This document shows, in pieces, positions 7,827 through 16,012 of a DNA stretch of 40,002 bases. Position numbers and translations under genes: made by a program. Source of the stretch: Kiritimatiellia bacterium (GTDB lineage: Bacteria; Verrucomicrobiota; Kiritimatiellia; JAAZAB01); contig JAQUQV010000023.1 of the NCBI GenBank assembly GCA_028715905.1, forward strand, positions 1 to 40,002. Direction: 5' to 3'. How positions within the stretch are numbered: the stretch's first letter is position 1; the number at the start of each line of letters is the position of its first letter. The notes under the pieces were generated by a model. It ran no database searches. It had not been told where the DNA came from and saw only the letters and a list, made by a program, of their open reading frames with translations.

Positions 7827-9212
7827 TTACGCCATCCGGCTCCGGGCGGCGATAAATTCTCTGATTTTCTCATCATCCGCCGGCAAAACAAAACGCCGGG
7901 TCTTCCTCTTTTTCAGCGCCGCAATGGCCTTATGCGAAACAGCCCGGCCGATGGCGCGCGCGACCGCCTTTTCAAATTTGGCCGGATGGGCCGTGGCCAG
8001 ACAGACCGTCGGCACACCTTTCTCCAGAAACCGGCGCGCCACTGCCGCGCCGACCGCTGTGTGCGGGTCAAGAATATAATTGTCCTGCCGGTAACAGCGG
8101 CGGATTTCCTTCAGGGTGGCGGCGTCATCGGCCGAACCGGAACAAAACAGCGGATCGGGGCGCGGCATCCCCGCATCGCGGGAACTTATTTTTCCGTCAC
8201 GCGCGAATTTGCGCATTAAACGCCGCACCTGGGCCGGATTCTTTCCGAGGCGGTAATAAAGATAACGCTCAAAATTACTGGCAATTTGAATATCCATGGA
8301 AGGACTTAGTGTCCGGCGGACATTTCCGCGCATATAAATTCCCTGCCCGAAATAATCCGCCAGAACCTTATTGCGGTTGGTCGCCAGGATAAGCCGGGAA
8401 ATCGGCAGCCCCATCCGCCGGGCGATATAACCGGCGAAAATATCGCCGAAATTGCCGGTGGGAACCGCGAAATTCACTTTCGCACAACCGGTCCGGAGTT
8501 GCACCCGGAAATAAGCGTAAAAGTAATAAACGATCTGCGCCATGATTCTCGCCCAGTTGATGGAATTGACCGCGCCAAGATCGTAATCCGCCCGAAACCG
8601 CAAATCCCCGAGTAAATTTTTGACAATCCGCTGACAGTCGTCAAAACTGCCCCTGACGGCCAGGCAGTAGACATTTTTATCCCGGACGCTGGTCATCTGG
8701 CGTTCCTGGGCGGCGCTTATCCGGCCGAATGGATAAAGCACGAATATTTTTATTTTCTTCTTGCCTTTCACGCCCGCAATGGCGGCGCTCCCCGTATCCC
8801 CGCTGGTGGCGGCCACCAGATTCAGCCGGCTGTCCCCCCGCCGCAGGAAGTATTCAAACAGGTTGCCGAGAAACTGAAGGGCGAAATCCTTGAAAGCCAG
8901 CGTCGGCCCGTTGAAAAGCTCCAGAACAAAACACTCGCGCAAAGCAACGAGCGGGGCCGGGTCCGGATGCGGAAATGCCGCGCAGCTCTTCCGGATAATA
9001 CGCCGCAGTTCGCCGTCCGGCGCATCGCAGAAAAGACGGATGATTTCAAAGGCAAGCCGGGGATATGAAAGCCGCCGCCAGTCGCCGAGCCGTCCCCGCA
9101 CCCTGGGAATACGGGACGGAAGAAAGAGACCGCCGTCAGAAGCCAGACCGTTCATGACCGCCGTTTCAAAATCAACCGGCGTGCTTTTACCCCGCGTGCT
9201 GATATATTTCAT
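7827..9212 (-). CDS. thrC: Threonine synthase
   Basis: This PLP enzyme converts O-phosphohomoserine to threonine in the cytosol. The 461-residue sequence begins with the family signature YISTRG. The PLP Schiff-base lysine is Lys108, in FNGPTLAFKDFALQF. The phosphate-binding loop AATSGDTGSAA follows at about residue 150, and PTGNFGD lies further on. Length and motifs fit the type shared by fungi and enterobacteria. The ATG at 9212 has a purine-rich ribosome-binding site (AAGGGGAAGG) and overlaps the stop codon of the upstream kinase gene by 4 bp (ATGA). A metabolic enzyme coupled to a receptor-like kinase is unusual. Other thr-pathway genes are not in the window. Confidence 0.93.
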   Translation of the reverse strand: MKYISTRGKSTPVDFETAVMNGLASDGGLFLPSRIPRVRGRLGDWRRLSYPRLAFEIIRLFCDAPDGELRRIIRKSCAAFPHPDPAPLVALRECFVLELFNGPTLAFKDFALQFLGNLFEYFLRRGDSRLNLVAATSGDTGSAAIAGVKGKKKIKIFVLYPFGRISAAQERQMTSVRDKNVYCLAVRGSFDDCQRIVKNLLGDLRFRADYDLGAVNSINWARIMAQIVYYFYAYFRVQLRTGCAKVNFAVPTGNFGDIFAGYIARRMGLPISRLILATNRNKVLADYFGQGIYMRGNVRRTLSPSMDIQIASNFERYLYYRLGKNPAQVRRLMRKFARDGKISSRDAGMPRPDPLFCSGSADDAATLKEIRRCYRQDNYILDPHTAVGAAVARRFLEKGVPTVCLATAHPAKFEKAVARAIGRAVSHKAIAALKKRKTRRFVLPADDEKIREFIAARSRMA

Positions 9213-12200
9213 CGCCTTCCCCTTCTTTTCCAGTCCCAGAGCGGAGCGCCGTTGATGATTCGCAGGCGCGGCATTTTATGCAGTATGGCCAAAACACCGC
9301 GCGTTTTTTCGGCGCGCTCCTGGTTGTCAAACACATCCAGCCATATTTCCTCCACGGGCAGATTTTCCAGGGGCGTCAGGTCGGCGATGCTGGTGTCACG
9401 CAGATCAAGCATTTTCAAAGGCGTGTTTTTCAGAGGCGCAATGTTCTTGACGGCACTTCCGTTTAATTTCAGCGCCTCCAGGGGCATGTTTTCCAGAACG
9501 CTTATGTCTTTCACTTTCGTGTTGCGCAAATCAAGATCGCGCAAACGCATCCCCTGCAACGGCAGAATATCGCGGACATTGGTATCGGAAAGGTCAAGGG
9601 ATTCCAGAGGCATCCCCTGGAGGGGAGCAATATCGGTTATATCCGTTCCGCGAAGCACCAGGCGAATGAGCGGCATGGCGCGAAGAGGGGTTAAATCCCT
9701 GGCGCGCGTGAACGCGGCCGAGAGCGTTTTCAACGGCATACCGAGCAGAGCGCCCAGGTTGGAAACATCCGTGCCGTTGATGTTAAGATTAACCAGGGGC
9801 AGTCCCGCCAGGGGGCGCAGATCGCGCACCTGGGTAAAACTGACATCAAGCTGCCGCAGCGGCATGTCCTTCAAGGGCTGCAAATCGCCGACCCGGGTGC
9901 GCGCCAGATTAAGACTGGTCAGCGGCATCCGGCTTAAGACCGAGATATCCCGGATCCGGGTATGACTGCCGATAAACTCGCTTAACGACATCTGTTTAAG
10001 CGGAGTTAAATCGGAAAGCTGGGCCGGCATTGACATCTCCGGCCAGACATGAAGGCGCGTGCCGGCGCAAACCAGTGTTTTCAGATGCGGCAGGCTCTCC
10101 AGCGGCTGAATATCCTTCAGATGCACGGAAACTATGTCAGCGCTCACAATCCGGCCGGAATTATCCGTCTGGAAAACCATCTGATTTTCCCCAAGTCCCG
10201 GATTTTTCGTCATCATCTGCTCAATAATTGATTTTTCAGACGTTTGGTCCGGCGGTAGCGCGGCTTCGGTTCCTGTTTGCGTTGACGCAGCCAAACCGCC
10301 GGCGGAACCAGCCAGCGCCTCCAGAACAGCCGCATAACGCCGGGCAGTTTGCGTGGAGCCGAATTTTACCCGGAATTGATCAATCATCCATCCCGCGGCG
10401 GGTCCGTTCTGGGGAAAACGGTTTTTATCCCGCAGAATATCAAGACAGGAAGCGGGATCGGGCATACGGACGTGATAGGGAATTATGCCGGTCCGGCACA
10501 TGATATAGGCCAGAGTCTGCGTTGCGCGTTCTTCAGCGGTATCCCGGTCTTTGCATTTAATGGCCGCGGCAAGCTTCGGGGCAAGGAGCGGGCCGGTTCC
10601 GGCGGCCGCGTCGGCCGCCTGCTGATAGTCGCCGTCCTGGATGGCCAACATGGCGCGCATCAGGGCAAACTCCGGCCCGGCGCCGGCGCCAAGACGGTTC
10701 AACTTTTCAGACAGCGTTAAATCGCGCGCCCTGAAGATTTTCTGCAGGCCGATCTTGCCTTCTTCCATCGTCACCACTTTTTCCGCAAGCACCACATCGC
10801 CCTGGACATCGCGTATATGAAGCGTCTGCGGCCCCTGTAAAAAGGCAATGCTGATTTCCTCGTTTTTCTGCCGTTGAAATGAATCCATGATTCGTTTGCC
10901 GGCGCCGGATGACTTCTCCAACATGGCGGCCATGGCTTTGAACTCCGGTTTTCCGGAAATCAAGGGCAGATCAACCGCCAGCGCTTTTATCCGTTGCCGG
11001 GCGGCCTCCAGATCGTCTTCAACCAAAATCACCGCGATTTCATCGGCCGCGTGCATCAATTGAAGTTCCGCCAGCTCCCGTTGCCGCCTCTGTGCTTTCA
11101 CGCGATCGGCGTGTTTCGCCGAAAAAAGCCGCTCTTTTTTTCCGCGCTCCGCGGCGGTTTCCGTTTCAAACGCACCGTGATATTTGCCGTAAACCGCGGC
11201 CGCCTCCTGAAAGCGACCCCGGTCGGCCAGCTGGCCGGCTTTTTTATCCAGTTCAACAATAATTTCCGCGGTTTTTTTTCCGCGCTGCTCAATTTGCCGG
11301 ATATCATCCTTGGCCATTTCCGCGTATTTGGTGCCGACCGCGTCTTCCGCCAGCTTCCGGAAACGCGTTATGGTCTCAACGTGCGCGGACGGGTGGGCCT
11401 TTGCCCATGAAGTAATTTCATCATATTGCTCCATGGCCGCGCGTTCGCGGTCAACCGGGGGGGGCGCGCGGCCGACTTCCGCGGATTGCGGCGCCGGCAA
11501 AGGTTCAGGAACGGCCGGGATCTCGGTTTTGCGCGCCAAATGAAACATGCCCCAGCCGGCCGCCAGAACCAGCGCCCCAACGGCGGTTGCCAAAGCCAGC
11601 TTCCGCCTTAAATTGGACGGGGCCCGGCAGACGACCGGCGCTTGAATCACCGGTTGGAGCGCGGCCTCCTCCAGCCGGCGGCCGCGCAGCGGACTGCGCT
11701 TGACAGTGCTGAGAACATCGTCAGGCAGCGAACCTTGCGGCATCATTTCGGAACGGGCGTTGGAAATATCGCGCAAGGTTTCGTTCCAGTCCGTTTGCCG
11801 GAATTTTCTGTCCTTCGCCATCATTTTTTCAATGAGACAGGCCGACCAGACGGAAATACACGGATTAACATCCTGGGGATCGGGTACGAAATCGGTAATC
11901 TGGCGGTCCATAACCTCCAGCGGCGGCTGTCCCTCAAAAGGCATCACCCCCGTCATGCAGTGATAAAGCATGGCGCCGAGCGAATAAATATCGGCCCGGC
12001 AGTCCAGGGACTCGCTGCCGTGCGATTGTTCGGGGGAAATATAATTGGGGGTGCCAAACACCTGCCGGTCATCCGGCCGGGCGTGTTCCATGATGGATTG
12101 CACGCTCCTCGCCAGCCCCAGGTCGGCCAGTTTGACGGTGCCGTCGTCGTCAATGATGACGTTATCGGGCTTAATGTCGCAGTGCACAATGCGGTTCTTT

Positions 12201-12568
12201 TGCCAGGCATAACTCATGGCCGCCGCGACGCTCAGGGCGCACAGGAGCGCGTTTTCTTCCGAGAGATATTTTTTGCGGTGGATCCAGGCGGCAACGCTGT
12301 AACCCGAAATGTATTCCATCACAAAATAGCAGACCCCGTCGCCGGTTTTGCCGAAATCATACACCTGGACAATATTGGGATGTTTCAAACTGGCGGTGAT
12401 TCGCGCCTCCGCCATGAATTTCTCCACATCGGCCGCGGCCCCCATGGCGGGCGGCAGGGCCTTGATCGCCACGATGCGGTCCAACGAAAGCTGGCGCGCT
12501 TTGTAGACGGCGCTCATCCCGCCGGCCGGCAGCACTTCCAGTATTTCATATCCGTTAATATTGATCAT
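9209..12568 (-). CDS. Membrane-anchored Ser/Thr protein kinase with coiled-coil linker and C-terminal leucine-rich repeats
   Basis: From the ATG at 12568 the product is 1119 residues. The N-terminal kinase domain (about 5-270) has a Gly-rich loop (LPAGGMSAVYKA), Lys36 in AIKAL, Glu in EARI, a catalytic loop IVHCDIKPDN (Asp131, Asn136; Cys replaces the usual Arg of HRD), DLG with Asp149, and GTPNYISPEQ. One membrane helix lies at about 323-345 (LALATAVGALVLAAGWGMF). A charged, partly coiled-coil region and a region resembling tetratricopeptide-type helices follow. The last 250 residues are about ten 22-23-residue leucine-rich units of the form PLxxLxLxxTxVxDxxPLxxM. The topology puts the kinase in the cytoplasm and the repeats in the periplasm. 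AAGGA lies about 10 nt before the start. It is divergent from the Tad operon, and its stop overlaps the thrC start. Substrate unknown. Confidence 0.88.
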   Translation of the reverse strand: MININGYEILEVLPAGGMSAVYKARQLSLDRIVAIKALPPAMGAAADVEKFMAEARITASLKHPNIVQVYDFGKTGDGVCYFVMEYISGYSVAAWIHRKKYLSEENALLCALSVAAAMSYAWQKNRIVHCDIKPDNVIIDDDGTVKLADLGLARSVQSIMEHARPDDRQVFGTPNYISPEQSHGSESLDCRADIYSLGAMLYHCMTGVMPFEGQPPLEVMDRQITDFVPDPQDVNPCISVWSACLIEKMMAKDRKFRQTDWNETLRDISNARSEMMPQGSLPDDVLSTVKRSPLRGRRLEEAALQPVIQAPVVCRAPSNLRRKLALATAVGALVLAAGWGMFHLARKTEIPAVPEPLPAPQSAEVGRAPPPVDRERAAMEQYDEITSWAKAHPSAHVETITRFRKLAEDAVGTKYAEMAKDDIRQIEQRGKKTAEIIVELDKKAGQLADRGRFQEAAAVYGKYHGAFETETAAERGKKERLFSAKHADRVKAQRRQRELAELQLMHAADEIAVILVEDDLEAARQRIKALAVDLPLISGKPEFKAMAAMLEKSSGAGKRIMDSFQRQKNEEISIAFLQGPQTLHIRDVQGDVVLAEKVVTMEEGKIGLQKIFRARDLTLSEKLNRLGAGAGPEFALMRAMLAIQDGDYQQAADAAAGTGPLLAPKLAAAIKCKDRDTAEERATQTLAYIMCRTGIIPYHVRMPDPASCLDILRDKNRFPQNGPAAGWMIDQFRVKFGSTQTARRYAAVLEALAGSAGGLAASTQTGTEAALPPDQTSEKSIIEQMMTKNPGLGENQMVFQTDNSGRIVSADIVSVHLKDIQPLESLPHLKTLVCAGTRLHVWPEMSMPAQLSDLTPLKQMSLSEFIGSHTRIRDISVLSRMPLTSLNLARTRVGDLQPLKDMPLRQLDVSFTQVRDLRPLAGLPLVNLNINGTDVSNLGALLGMPLKTLSAAFTRARDLTPLRAMPLIRLVLRGTDITDIAPLQGMPLESLDLSDTNVRDILPLQGMRLRDLDLRNTKVKDISVLENMPLEALKLNGSAVKNIAPLKNTPLKMLDLRDTSIADLTPLENLPVEEIWLDVFDNQERAEKTRGVLAILHKMPRLRIINGAPLWDWKRRGRR

Positions 12569-12595
12569 GTCCCGACAATCCTTCAACTGCCGGAT

Positions 12596-12624
12596 ATTAT
12601 GGCATAGATTTCTTTTAATTTCAA
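12596..12624 (-). promoter_or_regulatory. Sigma-70-like promoter of the kinase gene
   Basis: On the minus strand, TTGAAA (12624-12619) and CATAAT (12601-12596) are separated by exactly 17 bp. Transcription would start near 12589, about 20 nt before the kinase ATG. The -10 region (TGCCATAAT) is the mirror copy of the one in the divergent pilus promoter. Confidence 0.6.
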
Positions 12625-12630
12625 ATCTTC

Positions 12631-12659
12631 TTGATTTTGAATTTTCAGTGTGCCATAAT
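12631..12659 (+). promoter_or_regulatory. Sigma-70-like promoter of the Tad pilus operon
   Basis: TTGATT (12631-12636) and CATAAT (12654-12659) are separated by 17 bp. The predicted start near 12666 leaves only about 13 nt before the first pilin ATG at 12679, with no Shine-Dalgarno sequence. The -35 boxes of this promoter and the kinase promoter are 6 bp apart. Confidence 0.6.
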
Positions 12660-12678
12660 GCCAAATAAACAATAACTT

Positions 12679-12900
12679 ATGATAAAAACCTTCTACGGCC
12701 AGCCAAACGCTCCTTTTCGCCCGCCGACGGGCGGCCGGCCCGGCCATGTTATCGCCGCTTGCGGCGGGCAGGCCACCATTGAATATGCCGTCACGGCCGG
12801 CGTCTTAATGGCGGTGGCGATCATCATGGGAATTTTCCTGACGACATTCGGCGAATACGGCGAACGCCTGCTGGCAATAATCGCCTCCGATTATCCATAG
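12679..12900 (+). CDS. flp: Flp-like type IVb prepilin 1
   Basis: A 73-residue prepilin. A 30-residue, Pro/Arg-containing leader ends in CGG, and cleavage before Gln would give a mature protein starting QATIEYAVTAG with Glu at +5 and Tyr at +6, the hallmark of Flp pilins. About 20 hydrophobic residues (VTAGVLMAVAIIMGIFLTTF) form the assembly helix, followed by a short tail. The leader is longer than in typical Flp proteins (10-20). It is the first gene of the Tad operon. It has almost no 5' UTR and no ribosome-binding site, so it may be translated in a near-leaderless manner, or the promoter call is wrong. Confidence 0.75.
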   Translation: MIKTFYGQPNAPFRPPTGGRPGHVIAACGGQATIEYAVTAGVLMAVAIIMGIFLTTFGEYGERLLAIIASDYP

Positions 12901-12971
12901 ACAAATTTTGATGGCGGGCGCCAAGCGCGCTTTAAACCGCATCAGAAACAAAAAAGAAGGAGATAAATCGC

Positions 12972-13196
12972 TTGAAACCAAATATTAAATCATGCGGCGG
13001 GCAGACCATGACGGAATACATCATCATCGTTGCCATTATTGCGCTGGCGGCGCTGGCGGTTTTCGGACTTTTCGGAGACCAGATCCGGAAGATGATCGGC
13101 GGGGCCGTAACCGAGCTGGGCGGCGACGAAACCGAGGTTGAGGAGGCAACCGAGACCAAATCGGTTGATTATCTGAAAACCCTGGGGAACGAATAA
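12972..13196 (+). CDS. flp: Flp-like type IVb prepilin 2
   Basis: A 74-residue prepilin with a 10-residue leader (MKPNIKSCGG), then QTMTEYIIIVAIIALAALAVF: Gln at the cleavage site and Glu5-Tyr6 as in Flp pilins. The mature tail is acidic (ELGGDETEVEEATET). The start is TTG at 12972, chosen because AAGGAG at 12956-12961 sits about 10 nt upstream. This ribosome-binding site is the best in the operon, so this is probably the major pilin, while prepilin 1 may be minor. It differs enough from prepilin 1 not to be a recent copy. Confidence 0.78.
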   Translation: MKPNIKSCGGQTMTEYIIIVAIIALAALAVFGLFGDQIRKMIGGAVTELGGDETEVEEATETKSVDYLKTLGNE

Positions 13197-13213
13197 CCGC
13201 CTGAAGAAAAGGC

Positions 13214-13248
13214 AGAATGCAAAGTGCCGCATGCAGAATTAAGAGGCC
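13214..13248 (+). repeat. Degenerate 7-bp-periodic repeat at the 5' end of the first TadE-like gene
   Basis: Five consecutive heptamers can be read: AGAATGC, AAAGTGC, CGCATGC, AGAATTA, AGAGGCC. The ATG start of the TadE-like gene (13217) is inside the first unit. The same first and last units appear in the array at 15365-15413. Confidence 0.6.
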
Positions 13249-13846
13249 GGCCGGCCGAAGGCGGGAAGCTGTTTGCCATCTTTTTTTAATCCGGCCCGCG
13301 CCATATTTCCCCCGCCTTTCCGCCGGACGCCATTCTTGCCGCGGCCAGGCCCTGATTGAATCCTGCCTGGTTGTCGCGCTCATCTGCCTCATCCTCGCCG
13401 GCCTGTTTCAGCTCCTGCAGCTTTATGCGGCGAAGGAAATACTTTCCTATGCCTGCGCCCGCGGCGCCCGGGCCAGAACAGTCGGCTTTAATGATTTCAT
13501 GGCGCGCAAATCGGTCATGGCGGCCGCCATTCCCAACGCGGGCAACATGATATTCCCCGAAACGGCGGGCGGGCCGGCCGCCCAGATGGCAATGGAACAC
13601 GCCCGCATCCCGATCTATCTGAGCGCCGAATGGAGCCGCCTGAACGGCATTCTGCAATATGAAGACTGGGAAACAATCAATTATAATTACACTGAAGACA
13701 GTTCGCATCTCCTCCGCTTTGCCGTTTCCCAGGATTTCCCCCTGCGTTTCTTTCCCGTTTTTTTCCGCGCATTCTACGGCGCCGATTCGGTCCCGCTCAA
13801 TACGGAACTTTATCTGGATAACCACGCCGCCCTCTACCTTGAATAA
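13217..13846 (+). CDS. TadE-like minor pseudopilin 1
   Basis: This 209-residue protein resembles TadE-type pseudopilins of the Tad system. An Arg-rich leader of 43 residues ends at SCRG; the mature form would begin QALIESCLVVALICLILAG, with Glu at +5 and a single membrane helix. The rest is periplasmic with no cysteine pairs that I can identify. The leader is encoded by the heptamer array and further repeat-like sequence. A 33-bp stretch (13329-13361) at the leader/mature junction matches 15501-15533 in TadE-like gene 2 at 32 of 33 positions. The stop is followed within 5 bp by the next start. Confidence 0.7.
   Translation: MQSAACRIKRPAGRRREAVCHLFLIRPAPYFPRLSAGRHSCRGQALIESCLVVALICLILAGLFQLLQLYAAKEILSYACARGARARTVGFNDFMARKSVMAAAIPNAGNMIFPETAGGPAAQMAMEHARIPIYLSAEWSRLNGILQYEDWETINYNYTEDSSHLLRFAVSQDFPLRFFPVFFRAFYGADSVPLNTELYLDNHAALYLE
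13329..13361 (+). repeat. 33-bp direct repeat, copy 1, at a prepilin cleavage-site coding region
   Basis: This 33-bp stretch encodes the end of the leader and the first mature residues (HSCRG then QALIE). It is identical to 15501-15533 except for one base, and in the same reading frame, which suggests duplication or gene conversion. Confidence 0.8.
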
Positions 13847-13850
13847 TGAA

Positions 13851-15356
13851 ATGAGAACCGCAGGCCGGCAACAAAATACGGCAGCGCGCCGGAATGGCGT
13901 TTGCCAGCGCCGCGGAGGCCTGTCTTCCGCCTCCCGCTTTTGCCGCGGACCGGTCCGCCGGCGGCGCGGCGCGGGCGACGGCGGGCAGGTCATGATTTTT
14001 CTGCTCATGGTCATCCTCTTCCTTTCCATCGTGCTTATCTGGAAATTTGACCTGCACAACGCCGTTCACCTCAAAATGCGCGCCCAAAATGCGGCGGACG
14101 CCGCCGCCCTGGCCGCCGCCCGCTGGCAGGGCATCACACTGAATCTGATCGGCGACCTTAATATCATGCAGGCCGCGGCCTTGAGCGCCGCCGACAACGA
14201 CCTCGCCGCGCGCATCGCCGAAATACAGGCCCGCCTCTGTTTCGCCGGTCCGATCATCGGGCTCCTGGCCTCCCAGCAGGCCGCCAAAAACAACGGCATT
14301 TATGTCAACCCGGCTTTCAGCGAACGCCTCGCGGGACACGCCGGCCAAACCTTCGCCTACCCGGTTGACGAAGAGCCATACCCGGACTGCTGGCGCGAAT
14401 ACGGTGAAATGCTCATGAGTATCGCCAGCGCCGGCGTGGCCGCCGGGCCGGATAATACCTGCTTGTACAACCTGAATTATTCAGGAGACCATCCGCTGCT
14501 GAACATGAATTTTTACGACGCGATTGCCGGCCAGCTGTGGTGCTGGTTCTGGATTGACCCCGCGCGCTACAGTTTTCTCAGGGATTACAAAGACTTCACT
14601 GACTGGGAACCGCTGCCGCCGCCCGAAGAAATTCGCCCCGAAAACAGCGAAGTTTTCGGGCTGGGACTGCAAACTTTTCCGTCTCTCCCCGGCGGGGAAC
14701 CCATGGTTGCAATCATGAACACGCTGCGCGCGCAAAGGAGTCCCGGCCCGCAGGTTATCAGCAATGAGATTGTTTCCGCCGAAGCCAGATGGTTTGTTTA
14801 CCAGCCGGAAAAATGGAGCGACTGGACAATCATGAAAGATTCTTCTTTCCCCGTCTTCCCGGAAAAACAGGTGAAGCCGCAGTATGATTATACCGGCGCC
14901 GACGCCGTTGCGCGGGTGGAAGCCGTCGCCGAACGGCACATGCCCGGAAAAGCAGACCGCACCATTTCCTGCACCGCCGCCGCAAAACCGTTCGGCTGCC
15001 TGATTTCCGCCGCCGGCGAAAAAATCCGGCCCGACGCCTACGGCCTCGTCCTGCCCGCCTTTCATGATGTCCGCCTGATTCCGGTTGACGCCTCATCCTC
15101 TCCCAGCGGCGGCGCCTATGATTTGCAATGGCGCGAGCATATTGAAATCCACCTTGCCCCCGAAAACGGCTATCCCGCGCACGGCATTGAGGTCCTGGAC
15201 GCGGACTGCTGGTACTGCCAGCAGCTTATTGCCTGGGAAAACGCCGCCTTCCGCCAGACCGGCATTGACTGGCTGAGCGACACGAACAATTCCAATTCCT
15301 GCGAAATATATTCCCCCGGACCGGGTCCCGGCGGGGGAACGCGGAGAGGACATTGA
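13851..15356 (+). CDS. TadG-like pilus-associated protein
   Basis: The 501-residue product from the ATG at 13851 matches the TadE/TadG-like architecture. An Arg-rich leader of about 45 residues ends in GDGG, then QVMIFLLMVILFLSIVLIWKF forms one membrane helix. The typical TadG segment NAADAAALAAARWQG follows, then a long periplasmic domain with scattered Cys and Trp residues. Unlike the pilins it has no Glu at +5, as is common in TadG. The open frame extends back to 13659, but that part overlaps the preceding gene. TadG proteins may anchor or tether the pilus at the envelope. Its end overlaps nothing; the next gene starts 12 bp later. Confidence 0.7.
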   Translation: MRTAGRQQNTAARRNGVCQRRGGLSSASRFCRGPVRRRRGAGDGGQVMIFLLMVILFLSIVLIWKFDLHNAVHLKMRAQNAADAAALAAARWQGITLNLIGDLNIMQAAALSAADNDLAARIAEIQARLCFAGPIIGLLASQQAAKNNGIYVNPAFSERLAGHAGQTFAYPVDEEPYPDCWREYGEMLMSIASAGVAAGPDNTCLYNLNYSGDHPLLNMNFYDAIAGQLWCWFWIDPARYSFLRDYKDFTDWEPLPPPEEIRPENSEVFGLGLQTFPSLPGGEPMVAIMNTLRAQRSPGPQVISNEIVSAEARWFVYQPEKWSDWTIMKDSSFPVFPEKQVKPQYDYTGADAVARVEAVAERHMPGKADRTISCTAAAKPFGCLISAAGEKIRPDAYGLVLPAFHDVRLIPVDASSSPSGGAYDLQWREHIEIHLAPENGYPAHGIEVLDADCWYCQQLIAWENAAFRQTGIDWLSDTNNSNSCEIYSPGPGPGGGTRRGH

Positions 15357-15364
15357 GGAAATGT

Positions 15365-15413
15365 AGAATGCAGAATGCAGAATTAAGAAGTCATAGATCA
15401 GAGATCAGAGGCC
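15365..15413 (+). repeat. Degenerate 7-bp-periodic repeat at the 5' end of the second TadE-like gene
   Basis: Seven heptamers in register: AGAATGC, AGAATGC, AGAATTA, AGAAGTC, ATAGATC, AGAGATC, AGAGGCC. The ATG start at 15368 lies at the same place in the first unit as in the array at 13214. Confidence 0.7.
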
Positions 15414-16012
15414 GAACGGTCCGATTTTCTCAATTTAATATCCGCCATCTCTTATCCGGAGATCTTCACCCGGCCTTCCGCCTTCTGCCTTCTGCCTTCC
15501 GCCATTCTTGCCGCGGCCAGGCCATGATTGAATTCACGATCGCGCTGGTCGCGGTTATGGCGGCAATGATCGGAGCCATGCTCCTGAACCGGCTGGAACA
15601 GGCCCATACGCGCGCCATGTTAACCGCCCGCGCCGACGCCGGCGAACTGGCCATGGCCCCCGTCTACCAGCGCTCGCTGGAAGAAAAATTCATCGCCGAC
15701 TGGGAAACCGGCGGCGACAACACGCGCTATACGGCGGACGACGAACCAGTTCTGGAAGCGGCGGCCGGATCATTGGCCGGAGGCGTCGCCGCCCGGGCCG
15801 AACTGGACACCCTGCTCTCCGCACCGACCAACGCCGTCTCCCAATTGCAGACTTCCCCCGCCCCGGTCAACGAATTTTATCTCGTAAAGGGCTCAAAAAC
15901 CACGGCGGTTAATTTATCTTTTATCCCGGCCATCCGCCGCCTTATCAGCGGCGCGCCGGCGGTTTCCGTAAAAAGCGACGCATGGCTGGCATGGACCGGA
16001 GGGATATATTGA
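15368..16012 (+). CDS. TadE-like minor pseudopilin 2
   Basis: A 214-residue TadE-like protein. The start is ATG 15368, with GAGGA 8 nt upstream; a TTG at 15353 would have poor spacing. The 50-residue Arg/His-rich leader, encoded by two heptamer arrays, ends at SCRG; the mature form begins QAMIEFTIALVAVMAAMIGAM with Glu5. The soluble part is about 145 residues and is unlike TadE-like protein 1 beyond the helix. The only strong similarity between the two is the leader/mature junction, which is near-identical in DNA. Its stop (TGA 16010-16012) overlaps the next start. Confidence 0.7.
   Translation: MQNAELRSHRSEIRGRTVRFSQFNIRHLLSGDLHPAFRLLPSAFRHSCRGQAMIEFTIALVAVMAAMIGAMLLNRLEQAHTRAMLTARADAGELAMAPVYQRSLEEKFIADWETGGDNTRYTADDEPVLEAAAGSLAGGVAARAELDTLLSAPTNAVSQLQTSPAPVNEFYLVKGSKTTAVNLSFIPAIRRLISGAPAVSVKSDAWLAWTGGIY
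15474..15508 (+). repeat. Second heptamer array within the leader of TadE-like gene 2
   Basis: Five heptamers: CCTTCCG, CCTTCTG, CCTTCTG, CCTTCCG, CCATTCT. Read on the minus strand these are CAGAAGG-type units related to AGAATGC, so it looks like the inverted counterpart of the array at 15365. Confidence 0.65.
15501..15533 (+). repeat. 33-bp direct repeat, copy 2
   Basis: Matches 13329-13361 at 32 of 33 bases and encodes the same leader/mature junction (HSCRG then QAMIE). Confidence 0.8.

Noticed and set aside
11642-12607. 321-codon plus-strand frame
   Set aside because: It lies opposite the kinase domain, whose catalytic residues are all readable on the minus strand.
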